64,000 nucleotides of DNA from Pseudomonas baltica. GTDB taxonomy: Bacteria > Pseudomonadota > Gammaproteobacteria > Pseudomonadales > Pseudomonadaceae. Below the pieces are notes generated by a model. That model did no database searches and was not told the DNA's origin. It worked only from the letters and a program-made list of their open reading frames with translations. The stretch lies in assembly GCF_031880315.1 (NCBI RefSeq), contig NZ_CP134771.1, forward strand, positions 682,001 to 746,000, written 5' to 3'. This document shows, in pieces, positions 56,801 to 64,000 of the stretch. A program made the translations under genes and the position numbers. How positions within the stretch are numbered: position 1 is the stretch's first letter; each line of letters opens with the position of its first letter.

Positions 56801-59444
56801 CTCCGGCGGGATTTTCGTGCGCACGGCGCAGCAACTGTCGAGCGAAGATCGCACCCTGATTCTGTCGGTGGCACGGCTGGTGTTCAGCGAAGGCGCCGGT
56901 TCGCTCGCCGAGCAGGTTCATCGCCGCCGCGTGGTGCCGGTGTATGCACCGTTTGTGGCGACGCAAAAATACCGCCCGACGCCGCTGCCGGCCAAATCGG
57001 CGCAGCGACCCCGGCTGCTGAGCAACGCCTACGGCGGCTTCAGTGCCGATGGCAGCGAGTACCTGATCGACGCCACGGCGGCGCGGCCAACGCCTGCGCC
57101 CTGGGTCAATGTCATCGCCAATGCGCACGTGGGCACGGTGTTGTCCGAGACCGGCAGCGCCTACAGCTGGACCGAAAACGCCCACGAATTTCGCCTGACG
57201 CCGTGGCACAACGACCCGGTGACTGACCTCAGTGGCGAGGTGATCTACCTGCGCGATGAAGAGACCGGGCGCTTCTGGTCCGCCACCCCACAGCCCTGCC
57301 CCGGCACTGGCCGCTATCTGACTCGCCACGGCTTCGGCTACAGCGTGTTCGAGCGCGAAGGCGACGGCCTGCACACCGAGCTGTGGGTCTACGTGGCGCT
57401 GGACGCGCCGATCAAGTTTTCCCGGCTGATCGTGCGCAACCTGACGGATCGCAGCCGCACCCTGAGCGTTACCGGCTATGTGGAGTGGGTGCTGGGCGAC
57501 CTGCGCAGCAAGTCGGCCATGCACGTGGTCACGCAATCGGACCCGGTCAGCGGCGCACTGTTCGCCCGTAATGCGTTTTCGGTGGAATTCAGCGACCGCG
57601 TGGCGTTCTTCGACACCGACGGCACCGACCATCGCGTCACCGGCGACCGCACCGAGTTCATCGGCCGTGGTGGCAGCCTGAAAGCGCCGGCCGCGATGCA
57701 GCATGCCGGGCTGTCCGGGCGCATCGGCGGTGGCCTGGACCCCTGTGCGGCGATCCAGGTCTCCCTGCAGCTGGCCGCCGGGCAAAGCCGCGAAGTGGTC
57801 CTGCGCCTGGGCGCCGAGCAGACCGCCGAGGCCGCCACCGCCCAGGTGCAACGTTACCGCGGCGTCCAGGCAGCCGCCGAGCAATTGCACAAGGTCCGCG
57901 AGCATTGGCGTTCGCTGTTGTCGGTGATCCAGGTGCAGACCCCAGCCGCAGAGGTCGACGTGATGGTCAACGGCTGGTTGATGTATCAAGTCATCGCCTG
58001 TCGCTTTCTGGCCCGCAGCGGGTTCTATCAATCGGGGGGCGCCATCGGTTTTCGCGATCAGTTGCAGGACAGCATGGCGATGATCCATGCCAGTCCCGCG
58101 CTGGTGCGCAAGCATTTGCTGTTGTGCGCCGGCCATCAGTATCCGGAAGGCGACGTGCAGCACTGGTGGCATCCGCCGCTCGATCGCGGGGTGCGCACCG
58201 GTTGCTCCGATGATTTTTTATGGCTGGTGGCGGCGACCAGCCGCTACGTGGAAATCACCGGTGATGTGGCGGTGCTGGATGAGCCCGCAGGTTACCTGCA
58301 AGGCCGCACCCTGAACCCGCAGGAGGAGTCCTACTACGATCTGCCGGGGGTGTCGCCGCTGCGCGAATCGCTGTACCGACACTGCGTACGCGCCATCGAA
58401 CACAGCCTGCGCCGGGGCGAACACGGCTTGCCGCTGATGGGCGGTGGCGACTGGAACGACGGCATGAACCGCGTCGGCTATCAGGGTCGCGGCGAAAGCG
58501 TGTGGCTGGGCTTTTTCGCCAACCAGGTGCTCAAGCGTTTTGCCCTGGTGGCCGGGCAGCAGGGCGACGCGGAGTTCGCCCTGCGCTGCAACGAAAACGC
58601 GGTGCTGCTCAACGAGCGGCTGGAGAAGACCGCCTGGGATGGCGCCTGGTACCGCCGCGCCTGGTTCGATGACGGTCAGCCGCTGGGCTCTTCGATCAAC
58701 ACCGAGTGCCGTATCGACTCCATCGCCCAGAGCTGGTCGGTGCTCTCTGACGCCGGCTCCGCCCCCCGTCAGCGCCAGGCCATGCAGGCGCTTGACCGCT
58801 ACCTGGTCAAGCCCGATATCCGCGCAGTGCTGCTGCTCGACCCGCCTTTCGATAAAGGCGCCGAAGACCCGGGCTATATCAAGGGCTACGTGCCCGGCGT
58901 GCGCGAGAACGGCGGGCAATACACCCACGCCGCCGTGTGGGCGGCCATGGCCTTCGCGCAATTGGGCGACAGCGCCAAGGCCTGGGAGCTGCTGCACCTG
59001 ATCAATCCCGCCGACCCAGCCAACAACGCGGCCATCGAAACCTACAAGGTCGAGCCATATGTGATGGCCGCCGATGTCTATGGCGCCGCACCCCATGCCG
59101 GCCGCGGCGGCTGGACCTGGTACACCGGTTCCGCCGGCTGGATGTATCGCCTGGCGACCGAGTCGCTGCTGGGTGTGCAGCGGGTCGGCAACACGCTGCG
59201 CATCGAGCCGTTGCTCCCCGCCCATTGGCCGGGCTTTACCCTGAGTTATCGATTCGGCGCCACTCAGTATCACTTCGATGTACGCCGCAGCGAAGCGAAT
59301 GTCAGCTCGATGAGCGTCGATGGCCAGATCATCGAGGGCCGCACGCTGCGCTTGATCGACGACGGCGTCGAGCGCCGCGTGCGGGTGGAGTGCCCTGCGC
59401 CCGTGGCGCACACCCGTGCAATGGCCCAGGGGGTGGACCATTAG
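50808..59444 (+). CDS. Giant cyclic beta-1,2-glucan synthase-like protein (GT84/glycoamylase/GH94-type)
   Basis: At 2878 residues this matches the NdvB/ChvB/Cgs size and domain order. It has an N-terminal region, membrane helices near 425-480, 840-885 and 965-1000, and a glycosyltransferase domain with DTDT (about 640) and RRHRWIRGDWQL (about 786). Next come a glycoamylase-like segment (NWYDTQTLQPL, VSESGYYTLDAQFN), two beta-sandwich repeats and a GH94-phosphorylase-like domain ending with GGGDWNDGMNRVG (about 2545). Such proteins make, cyclise and trim periplasmic beta-1,2-glucans. No glucan exporter (NdvA/ChvA type) is nearby. P. aeruginosa NdvB is a different, smaller protein. AGGA precedes the ATG closely. 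Confidence 0.9.
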   Translation: MTSIWAPVRLLLSRLTTLYRTGNYPPVKFAYEQILRAELFNAEQMADHGIALAGQHQLSALSARDSLLGRLDDNERLLNRSCSALTLAQRSSRRVTPAAEWLLDNYFLVEENIRTARTHLPKGYSRKLPRLINGQSSGLPRVYDIALETISHGDGRFDEQSLQRFIVAYQTVMPLALGELWAIPIMLRLALIENLRRVASRVMANWDDRNLADDWAERLIEVSERDVKSVVLTVADMARSAPPLTAAFVAEVARRLQGQSAALALALNWIEQMLGESGSSIERQVQLDAQQQSADQVSISNSIGSLRLLSATNWRDFVEAVSHVEYALNDDPAAIYPAMDFATRDSYRHMIERLARRSRHSEIQVAQLAVALCGEYPPQVPAGAPTQHIGYFLIGAGIAELERRLNARVPFHERWKRLLQRSPLAFYLAPASVLTVILALPLLASAGRDGLSYLELLGLAVPCLVMTSRLAFSLINWWATFSLAPVMLPKMDYSDGIPDQARTLVVIPTLIASRLDVEELAEGLEVRFLANRDDNLFFALLTDFLDAPEQTQPQDAALLEQAAHAINLLNRQYADGSTDRFFLLHRSRRWNPGENVWMGHERKRGKLNDLNELLRGQGAERFSTIVGDIQALQSVRYVITLDTDTQLPRDVARQCTGAMMHPLNRPIFDASQATIIAGYALLQPRVGISLTSTPRSLYSRLFGNGGGVDPYTRAVSDIYQDLFQQGSFIGKGIYDVDAFTQALEGRLPDNRILSHDLIEGSYARSGLLSDVELYEQYPSHYSADVKRRHRWIRGDWQLLPWTVPWTRDVNGEWARNRLGIMAHWKLFDNLRRSLEPLASLVILAWGWFASSEPLAWTLTVLGLLVVQPLLKTLTDALHPPVKVPYWHYLRDLCASLLQDLARVAATLAWLPFEMYYSSDAIARSLWRITFSQRLMLQWQPSREVERHSENRLARRYREMWIGPLFAMVGLIALVNEPLTLVIALPLLLCWAAGPWVAWRLSSAPQHQRFEPSVEVLRFLRVLSRRTWAFFDEFVGPQDNWLPPDNIQEEPKASVAHRTSPTNMGMALVAHLAAHDFGYLSTQRLASRLSASLNSMNALERYQQHFYNWYDTQTLQPLRPHYISTVDSGNLAGLLLTLRAGLLQMPDARLFGPAIRSGLRDTLDTLIESRGAAEFGDLRQRLDDPDGSLDIDALLSLLRDAQAEVSAFGGEEAGTDNDATYWRHAFNAQCQDWITELERYRLPPCLPGRVPPQHSLRALAQLLQDDWPREHHSRVASVRSSALNAIEQLDTLSGLAGALAHMDFGLLYDRKRDLFCIGYTTEERRLDTGYYDLLASEVRLTNFVVIAQGQIPQRAWFTLGRLAGDCGGVTTLMSWSGSMFEYLMPILVMPNYDGSLLDQTCRAAVAVQIEHGNRLGIPWGVSESGYYTLDAQFNYQYRAFGVQGLGLKRGLGDDIVVAPYASALALMVDSAAASSNLQRLARQGAMGRYGLYEAVDYTEARLPPGQPFALVQSFMAHHQGMSLLALTSVLLDQPMQRRFESDPALQSALLLLQERVPKASAPYLQAAQSPPLSDAEGQDTQLRIFSHPGHKRPAVQLLSNGRYHVLLSSAGAGYSRRDDIAISRWHEDITQDNWGTFCYLRDVATGAFWSAAFQPTLRKTESHEAIFSNARAEFRTRELDFDSHLEIVVSPEDNIELRRLHVTNRGAAAKTLEITTYAEVVLAPAMADAMHPAFSKLFVQTELLPALQAIICSRRPRASDESPPWMCHLLAAHGVDIQAISYETDRARFIGRGRNLATPAALDADCEQLSGGAGPVLDPIVAIRCRITLQPGQQATIDLVTGVADHREECLALINKYRDRHLADRVFDLSWTHGQVLLRQLNVSMADAHLFEQMASSLVYANPALRADSAVLIGNRRNQQGLWGQSISGDLPIVLLQIHSLDNIELVQTMIQAHAYWRQKGLVVDLLIWNEDKVGYRQQLQDAIMGLVTSGSEAALVDRSGGIFVRTAQQLSSEDRTLILSVARLVFSEGAGSLAEQVHRRRVVPVYAPFVATQKYRPTPLPAKSAQRPRLLSNAYGGFSADGSEYLIDATAARPTPAPWVNVIANAHVGTVLSETGSAYSWTENAHEFRLTPWHNDPVTDLSGEVIYLRDEETGRFWSATPQPCPGTGRYLTRHGFGYSVFEREGDGLHTELWVYVALDAPIKFSRLIVRNLTDRSRTLSVTGYVEWVLGDLRSKSAMHVVTQSDPVSGALFARNAFSVEFSDRVAFFDTDGTDHRVTGDRTEFIGRGGSLKAPAAMQHAGLSGRIGGGLDPCAAIQVSLQLAAGQSREVVLRLGAEQTAEAATAQVQRYRGVQAAAEQLHKVREHWRSLLSVIQVQTPAAEVDVMVNGWLMYQVIACRFLARSGFYQSGGAIGFRDQLQDSMAMIHASPALVRKHLLLCAGHQYPEGDVQHWWHPPLDRGVRTGCSDDFLWLVAATSRYVEITGDVAVLDEPAGYLQGRTLNPQEESYYDLPGVSPLRESLYRHCVRAIEHSLRRGEHGLPLMGGGDWNDGMNRVGYQGRGESVWLGFFANQVLKRFALVAGQQGDAEFALRCNENAVLLNERLEKTAWDGAWYRRAWFDDGQPLGSSINTECRIDSIAQSWSVLSDAGSAPRQRQAMQALDRYLVKPDIRAVLLLDPPFDKGAEDPGYIKGYVPGVRENGGQYTHAAVWAAMAFAQLGDSAKAWELLHLINPADPANNAAIETYKVEPYVMAADVYGAAPHAGRGGWTWYTGSAGWMYRLATESLLGVQRVGNTLRIEPLLPAHWPGFTLSYRFGATQYHFDVRRSEANVSSMSVDGQIIEGRTLRLIDDGVERRVRVECPAPVAHTRAMAQGVDH

Positions 59445-59518
59445 CGGTTAATCCCCTGCGCCAAGAAATACAAGCGTACTCTGGACCAATTCGGCTGTTT
59501 TCTCCTTTGGGGCTCGTC

Positions 59519-60244
59519 ATGTCCGATCCACCGCTACCGACCGGCAATCACTTGCTGGCCGCCCTTACCCATGAAGAACTAGCGCGCCTCGCCCCGCATC
59601 TGGAGGTGGTCCCCCTGACGCTGGGCGAGGTCCTGTACGAGCCCGGCGACACCCTGCGCCACGTGTACTTCCCCACCAACTGCATCGTGTCCTTGCTGCA
59701 CGTCACCGAAAGCGGCGCGTCGGCGGAAATCGCCGTGGTCGGCAACGAAGGGCTGATCGGCATCGCCCTGTTCATGGGCGGCGAGAGCACCTCCAGCCGC
59801 GCCGTGGTGCAGAGTGCCGGCAGTGCGTTGCGCCTGCCGGGGCAGAAACTCAAGGACGAATTCAATCGCCACGGCGATCTGCTGTTGCTGATGCTGCGCT
59901 ACACCCAGGCGCTGATCACCCAAATGTCGCAGACCGCCCTGTGCAATCGCCACCACTCCATCGACCAGCAACTGTGCCGCTGGCTGCTGCTGTCGCTGGA
60001 CCGCCTGCCCGGCAATCAACTGACCATGACCCAGGAGCTGATCGCCAACATGCTCGGCGTGCGCCGCGAAGGCGTCACCGAAGCGGCAGGCAAGCTGCAA
60101 CGCCAGAGCGTGATCGAATACAGCCGCGGGCACATCAAGGTGCTGGATCGCCCGCAGTTGGAGCGGCTCAGTTGCGAGTGTTATTCGGTGGTGAAGACCG
60201 AGACTGATCGGTTGCTTCATTACACGCGGCGCCAGGAAAGGTGA
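59519..60244 (+). CDS. Crp/Fnr-family regulator
   Basis: This 241-residue protein has a cyclic-nucleotide-binding fold (GEVLYEPGDTLRHVYFP, with GASAEIAVVGNEGLIGI in place of the usual cAMP-binding Arg segment) and a C-terminal winged helix with MTQELIANMLGVRREGVTEAAGKL. It lacks the Fnr Cys cluster. The family form with SLLHVTESGASAEIAVVG is common in proteobacterial signalling genes of unknown effector. The start at 59519 is chosen; the open frame upstream runs into the synthase gene. It lies 74 bases after that gene. Confidence 0.85.
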   Translation: MSDPPLPTGNHLLAALTHEELARLAPHLEVVPLTLGEVLYEPGDTLRHVYFPTNCIVSLLHVTESGASAEIAVVGNEGLIGIALFMGGESTSSRAVVQSAGSALRLPGQKLKDEFNRHGDLLLLMLRYTQALITQMSQTALCNRHHSIDQQLCRWLLLSLDRLPGNQLTMTQELIANMLGVRREGVTEAAGKLQRQSVIEYSRGHIKVLDRPQLERLSCECYSVVKTETDRLLHYTRRQER

Positions 60245-60349
60245 CCCACATCAGCCGCGTGGCTCTAAAAACCCTAGCTGAACCAATCAATCCTTCGCGG
60301 TTGTTGAATAGGGCGTACCATCAGGTCTGCCCCCAGGAACCCGATCACG

Positions 60350-60784
60350 ATGTCAACGGATAGCGACGCAAGCCTGGACTTCCAGCTTTTCCTGGCGTGC
60401 CGAGCAGGTGATGGCGCGGACAGTGCGCTGATCGCCGCGGCGCTCAGTGCCACCCTGCAAGACCTCGACACCGTGCTCTCGCCCGTTATAGGCAGCAAGG
60501 GAGTCGCGGCGTTGTTGCGTCGCAGCCTGCAATTGACCGGCTCGACCCTGGCGGAGCTGAACGGGCTGCCTGAAGGTACCCAGGAGCTTCTGGACCCTGC
60601 ATGCGTCTTGGCCCTTCTCGGCCAGCGTACCCCGCAGGAGGCATTGTTGCTGGGCGAACAGTTCCTGCAGACGCTCTATCGCCTGCTCGGCACCTTGATC
60701 GGGCCATCCCTCACCGCGCGCCTTCTTGATGCCGTATTCGCAGCTCCGCTCAGCGCGCCCCCGGCGCAGGATAGTTCGCCATGA
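60350..60784 (+). CDS. Small helical protein preceding the KaiC-like gene
   Basis: This 144-residue protein, almost entirely helical and rich in Leu/Ala, has no recognised domain, signal peptide or metal motif. Segments such as LLRRSLQLTGSTLAELNGLP and FLQTLYRLLGTLIGPSLTARLL suggest a compact helical bundle. Its stop overlaps the ATG of the KaiC-like gene (ATGA), so the two are co-translated, and it may be a partner or regulator of that ATPase. I do not recognise the family from sequence alone. Confidence 0.75.
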   Translation: MSTDSDASLDFQLFLACRAGDGADSALIAAALSATLQDLDTVLSPVIGSKGVAALLRRSLQLTGSTLAELNGLPEGTQELLDPACVLALLGQRTPQEALLLGEQFLQTLYRLLGTLIGPSLTARLLDAVFAAPLSAPPAQDSSP

Positions 60785-62265
60785 ACAGCAAAGTGACCAT
60801 CAACCGTCTGGCCACCGGCGTACCGGGGCTGGATGAAGTCCTGGGTGGCGGCCTGCCGGAATTCTCGTTCAATCTGATCGCAGGGCCCCCCGGCTGCGGC
60901 AAGACCACCCTGGCGCACCAGATCATGTTCGCGCTGGCCACGCCCGAGCGTCCGGCGCTGTTCTTCACCGTGCTTGGCGAGCCACCCCTGAAAATGCTGC
61001 GCTACCAGCAGCAGTTCGACTTTTTCGACAGCGACGCCATCAATCATTCGGTGCGCTACATCAATCTGGCGGACGAAACCCAGGCCGGCAATCTCGACGA
61101 GGTGCTGCGCCGGATCGTCGCTGAAGTGGAAGCCCACGGCCCGGCCCTGGTGTTCGTCGACTCGTTCCGTTCCGTGGTGCTCGCCAGCCAGACCGCAGAC
61201 AACCCCAACAACAACCTGCCGCAGTTCGTGCAGCAACTGGGCATGTTGATGACCACCTGGCAGGCCACCACCTTCCTGATTGGCGAGTACTTCACCGAGC
61301 TCGACACCAACCCGATCTTCACCGTGGCGGACGGCTTGATCTGGCTGCGCCAGAGCGTTCAGCGCAACTCCATGGTGCGCAAGATGGAAATCATGAAGAT
61401 GCGCGGCCAAGCGACGCTGCCGGGGTTGCACACCTTTCGCATCGACGGCAGCGGCATCAGCGTGTTCGCCCCGGCGGGTGCCAGTCCGCAGCCCGCGACC
61501 CAGCCACCGCCCGGCGCATTGCCCAAGCGTCTGCGCATGGGTTCCGCGAGCCTTGATGAAATGCTCGGCGGCGGTCTGCCACAGGGCTATTCGCTGCTGG
61601 TGGCCGGGCCGTCCGGATCTGGCAAGAGTATTCTCGCCGCCAGCTTTCTGGCTCAAGGCGCCAACGAGGGCGAAACAGGCGTGATCGCGGTGTTCGAGCA
61701 GCGCCCCGATCGCTCGCAGAATCCGACCCTGGCGCGCCTGGTCGAGGAAGGCAAGGTCGGCCTGGTGGACAGCCGCGCGCCGGATCTGTCGATAGACGAG
61801 ATCGTGCACTTGCTGCTGGCTGAAATCACCCGCCTCAAGGCTACCCGTGTGGTGATCGACTCGCTGTCCGGCTTCGAGCTGGCGTTGGCCCCGACCTTCC
61901 GCGCTGACTTTCGCGAGTCGCTGTCGCGGATGGTCAATGCCCTGACCGGGGCTGGCGTCAGTGTGCTGATGACCTCCGAGCTGGAAGATCGCTACACCGA
62001 TCTGCGCTTCAGCCCCTACGGCACCGCGTTCCTCACCGATGCGATCATCGTGCAACGCTACATCGAGGTGCAGAGTCGGCTGTTGCGCATCATGGCCGTG
62101 GTGAAGGTGCGCGCCAGCGCCCACAGCGATGAGTTGCGCCAATACCGGATCGATGACCAAGGCTTGCAGATCGGCGACAGAGTTGCGGATCGCGAAGGGC
62201 TGCTGGGCGGCAGCCCCACCCGGCAACACGTCAGCCTGGCGCCAGCGGGAGAGGACAATGTGTGA
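60781..62265 (+). CDS. Double-domain KaiC-like ATPase
   Basis: This 494-residue protein has two RecA-like KaiC domains. Domain I has Walker A GPPGCGKTT (35-43), Walker B ALVFVDS (122-128) and the KMEIMKMRG segment. Domain II has Walker A GPSGSGKS (276-283), FEQRP and TRVVIDSLSGFEL. By eye, the positions of the cyanobacterial KaiC phosphosites S431/T432 (before ITDT) are occupied by Ala and Phe (GTAFLTDAII). It lacks KaiA/KaiB partners here and is followed by a histidine kinase, as SasA follows Kai output in cyanobacteria. Confidence 0.92.
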   Translation: MNSKVTINRLATGVPGLDEVLGGGLPEFSFNLIAGPPGCGKTTLAHQIMFALATPERPALFFTVLGEPPLKMLRYQQQFDFFDSDAINHSVRYINLADETQAGNLDEVLRRIVAEVEAHGPALVFVDSFRSVVLASQTADNPNNNLPQFVQQLGMLMTTWQATTFLIGEYFTELDTNPIFTVADGLIWLRQSVQRNSMVRKMEIMKMRGQATLPGLHTFRIDGSGISVFAPAGASPQPATQPPPGALPKRLRMGSASLDEMLGGGLPQGYSLLVAGPSGSGKSILAASFLAQGANEGETGVIAVFEQRPDRSQNPTLARLVEEGKVGLVDSRAPDLSIDEIVHLLLAEITRLKATRVVIDSLSGFELALAPTFRADFRESLSRMVNALTGAGVSVLMTSELEDRYTDLRFSPYGTAFLTDAIIVQRYIEVQSRLLRIMAVVKVRASAHSDELRQYRIDDQGLQIGDRVADREGLLGGSPTRQHVSLAPAGEDNV

Positions 62266-62271
62266 ACTGCC

Positions 62272-63279
62272 ATGAAAGAGCTGGAACTGCAGATGGCCAG
62301 CGCCACCAGCGAGCTGCAGCTGCTCGGGGAGAAGACCCTCGAAGCCCGCACGGTGCTGGCGGCACTGCAACGCACCCTGGTCGAGACCCAGGACCGCATC
62401 AGCGACCGACAGAACATCGCGCAGTTGCTCGAAGCCAACGAGCAACTGGTCATCGCCATTCTTTCGGCGCAGTCCGAGGTGGCCGACGCCCCCGTCATAC
62501 CCGGTCCTGCACAGGCGCCGCAGCTGCGCGAAGCCAATGAGCAGCTGACCATCGCGGCACTCAGCGCGCAAAACCTTCAAGGGCTGGCCGAACGCGCCCT
62601 GGCCCAGGAGCGCAAGATCCTCGCCATCGTTGCTCACGAGCTGCGCAACCCGCTGACCCCGATCAGCCTGATCGCCGGGCGCATCGCCAAGGTGTCGAGC
62701 ACCGAACTGCCCCGCTTGCAGGCGCTGCTGGAAGGCCAGGTGAGCTACATGGCGCGCCTGGTGGACGACCTGCTGGATGTATCGCGGGCCACCACCGGCA
62801 AGCTGCGCCTGCAACTGCAACCGCTGGATATCGTGCCGTTGGTCAGGACGGTGGTCGACAGCTGCCTGCCGGTGATCGAGCAGCGGCAGTTGGCATTTTC
62901 CAGCGACTTGCCCGACCACCCCTTGCGAATCAACGGCGATACGGTACGACTGACTCAAGTCGTCACCAACATCATCACCAACGCGGCCAAATACACCCCC
63001 CGCGGTGGCGCGGTACAGCTGTCGATGCACGCTGAAGACGGTGTGGTGATGCTGAGCATCGCCGACAACGGCATTGGCATCTCCCCCGAGGCGCTCTCGG
63101 AGATATTCGAGCCCTTTGTCCAGGACACCCAGGCGGTGGGCTTCAATGGCGCGGGCCTGGGGATAGGGCTGACGGTGGTGCGTGAACTGGTAGAGGCCCA
63201 CGGCGGCGCAGTGGTCGCGCTCAGCGACGGGCCGAACCAGGGCAGCACGTTTATCGTGACGTTGCCGCTGCTGGGTTGA
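62272..63279 (+). CDS. Cytosolic histidine kinase of the KaiC module
   Basis: This 335-residue kinase has a coiled-coil N-terminus (1-115) with a repeated motif (LLEANEQLVIAILSAQ at 52-67 and LREANEQLTIAALSAQ at 85-100), an H-box with H122 (VAHELRNPLTPISL), N-box TNIITNAAKYTP, G1 DNGIGISP and lid GAGLGIGLTVVRELVEAHGG. There is no membrane segment and no sensor domain, so input probably comes by contact with the KaiC-like protein. It starts six bases after that gene. No response regulator gene is adjacent. Confidence 0.9.
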   Translation: MKELELQMASATSELQLLGEKTLEARTVLAALQRTLVETQDRISDRQNIAQLLEANEQLVIAILSAQSEVADAPVIPGPAQAPQLREANEQLTIAALSAQNLQGLAERALAQERKILAIVAHELRNPLTPISLIAGRIAKVSSTELPRLQALLEGQVSYMARLVDDLLDVSRATTGKLRLQLQPLDIVPLVRTVVDSCLPVIEQRQLAFSSDLPDHPLRINGDTVRLTQVVTNIITNAAKYTPRGGAVQLSMHAEDGVVMLSIADNGIGISPEALSEIFEPFVQDTQAVGFNGAGLGIGLTVVRELVEAHGGAVVALSDGPNQGSTFIVTLPLLG

Positions 63280-63303
63280 GTCGGTGCGGCAGCCCTGAGC
63301 GGG

Positions 63304-64000
63304 TCAAGATGCCGTCATCCGCTCCAGACTATTACTCAAATGCAGCCACATCGCCGCCCGCGCCGCGTCCGGATCCTGGCGGCGAATGGCCTTGAGAATG
63401 GCCTCGTGCTCCTGATTGGCCTGGCGACCGAACGGGGTCAGGTCGGTGGCGCCCCGCTCCTGCGCATTGATGCGGGTGCGCGGAATTACAGAGCTGCCGA
63501 GATGATGGATGATGTCGGTGAAGTACACGTTGCCGGTCGCCTCGGCGATCAGTCGATGGAAACGCACATCGGCCTCGACGCTGCTGTCGTTGTTGGTCAA
63601 CGAGTTCTGATAATCATCCAGTGCCTGGCGCATCTGCAGCAGTTGCGCCTCGCTGCGACGCACGGCCGCCAGGGCCGCGGCTTGAGTCTCCAGGCCCAGG
63701 CGCAGTTCGAGGATGCCGCGCACGCTGAGCTCGGTATCGCGGGTCAGGTGCAAGCCCTGGCGCTCGTCGCGTGCCAATACGAAGGTGCCGATACCGTGTC
63801 GGGTTTCCACCAGCCCTGAGGCCTGCAGTTGGGAAATCGCCTCGCGCACCACGGTGCGGCTGACGCCATGCTCACGCACCAGGGTCGATTCGGAAGGCAT
63901 CTTTTCGCCGGGAGCGATCTGGCCGAGGCGGATGCGCTGGATCAGCCCGGCCACGATTTCGTGTGCCAGGCCGGGGGAACGCTTGCGATCGGGAGCTTGG
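63304..64000 (-). CDS. FadR/GntR-family regulator (partial at 5' end)
   Basis: The visible 231 codons include a GntR winged helix (KMPSESTLVREHGVSRTVVREAISQLQASGLVE) and an FCD effector domain (DVRFHRLIAEATGN with metal-binding His candidates). The frame remains open to the window edge (SPGLAHEIVAGLIQRIRLG), so the true start lies beyond 64000; a GTG at 63954 inside the frame is not the start. The regulated gene lies outside the window. Confidence 0.88.
   Translation of the reverse strand, partial: QAPDRKRSPGLAHEIVAGLIQRIRLGQIAPGEKMPSESTLVREHGVSRTVVREAISQLQASGLVETRHGIGTFVLARDERQGLHLTRDTELSVRGILELRLGLETQAAALAAVRRSEAQLLQMRQALDDYQNSLTNNDSSVEADVRFHRLIAEATGNVYFTDIIHHLGSSVIPRTRINAQERGATDLTPFGRQANQEHEAILKAIRRQDPDAARAAMWLHLSNSLERMTAS

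Noticed and set aside
54420..58172. 1250-codon open frame antisense to the glucan synthase
   Set aside because: High-GC shadow frame with low-complexity composition; the sense frame shows clear conserved domains.

Overview
The window looks like a chromosomal segment of a fluorescent-type Pseudomonas (gamma-proteobacterium). This rests on high GC with strong G/C third-position bias, REP/REPIN palindromes of the TGTGGGAGCAAGGCTTGC type that are typical of that group, and gene sets with close Pseudomonas relatives (siaABCD-like operon, pncA-pncB-nadE with nrtR, mntP with its Mn riboswitch, YdiJ). The species call is an inference. No tRNA, rRNA, CRISPR array, prophage or insertion sequence was recognised.

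Layout. 1-521: start of a protein-kinase-type sensor running off the left edge. 0.85-3.8 kb: a SiaABCD-like operon (PP2C phosphatase, kinase/anti-sigma-like protein, phosphoprotein, diguanylate cyclase) whose first gene carries an apparent frameshift. 3.9-6.2 kb: katG. 6.4-8.7 kb: a response regulator with TPR repeats overlapping a small histidine kinase. 8.8-12.9 kb: ydiJ-type oxidase with a divergent LysR gene. 13.1-14.2 kb: MASE2 diguanylate cyclase. 14.4-15.2 kb: mntP behind a yybP-ykoY riboswitch. 15.2-22.8 kb: small metabolic, transport and regulatory genes, including a MocR/EamA divergent pair with a clear palindrome. 22.9-25.6 kb: a periplasmic binding protein overlapping a Cache-GGDEF protein. 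26.1-35.7 kb: a LacI-controlled dipeptide-type ABC transporter with an amidase and a carbamoylase-like hydrolase, containing two REPINs. 35.8-39.4 kb: NAD salvage (pncA, pncB, nadE) with nrtR. 39.5-42.3 kb: LysR, a 2-oxoglutarate/Fe(II) oxygenase of the amino-acid hydroxylase/halogenase type, and a basic-amino-acid binding protein. 43.5-50.5 kb: a LysR gene with a sugar-acid-like operon (enolase-superfamily enzyme, DHDPS-family lyase, two tandem MFS carriers, Ldh2-family dehydrogenase). 50.8-59.4 kb: a 2878-residue cyclic beta-glucan synthase-like protein. 59.5-63.3 kb: a Crp-like regulator, a small helical protein, a double-domain KaiC-like ATPase and a cytosolic histidine kinase. 63.3-64 kb: a FadR/GntR regulator cut by the right edge.

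Taken together, the window is rich in signalling (three diguanylate cyclases, a phosphatase/kinase switch, three kinase-type sensors, a KaiC module) mixed with scavenging operons, each beside its own regulator. Three gene remnants (MFS, LysR, VOC) show local gene decay. The best candidates for under-described biology are the KaiC-like/histidine-kinase module next to the giant glucan synthase, the oxygenase plus amino-acid-binding-protein module, and the DHDPS-family enzyme lacking the usual catalytic tyrosine.
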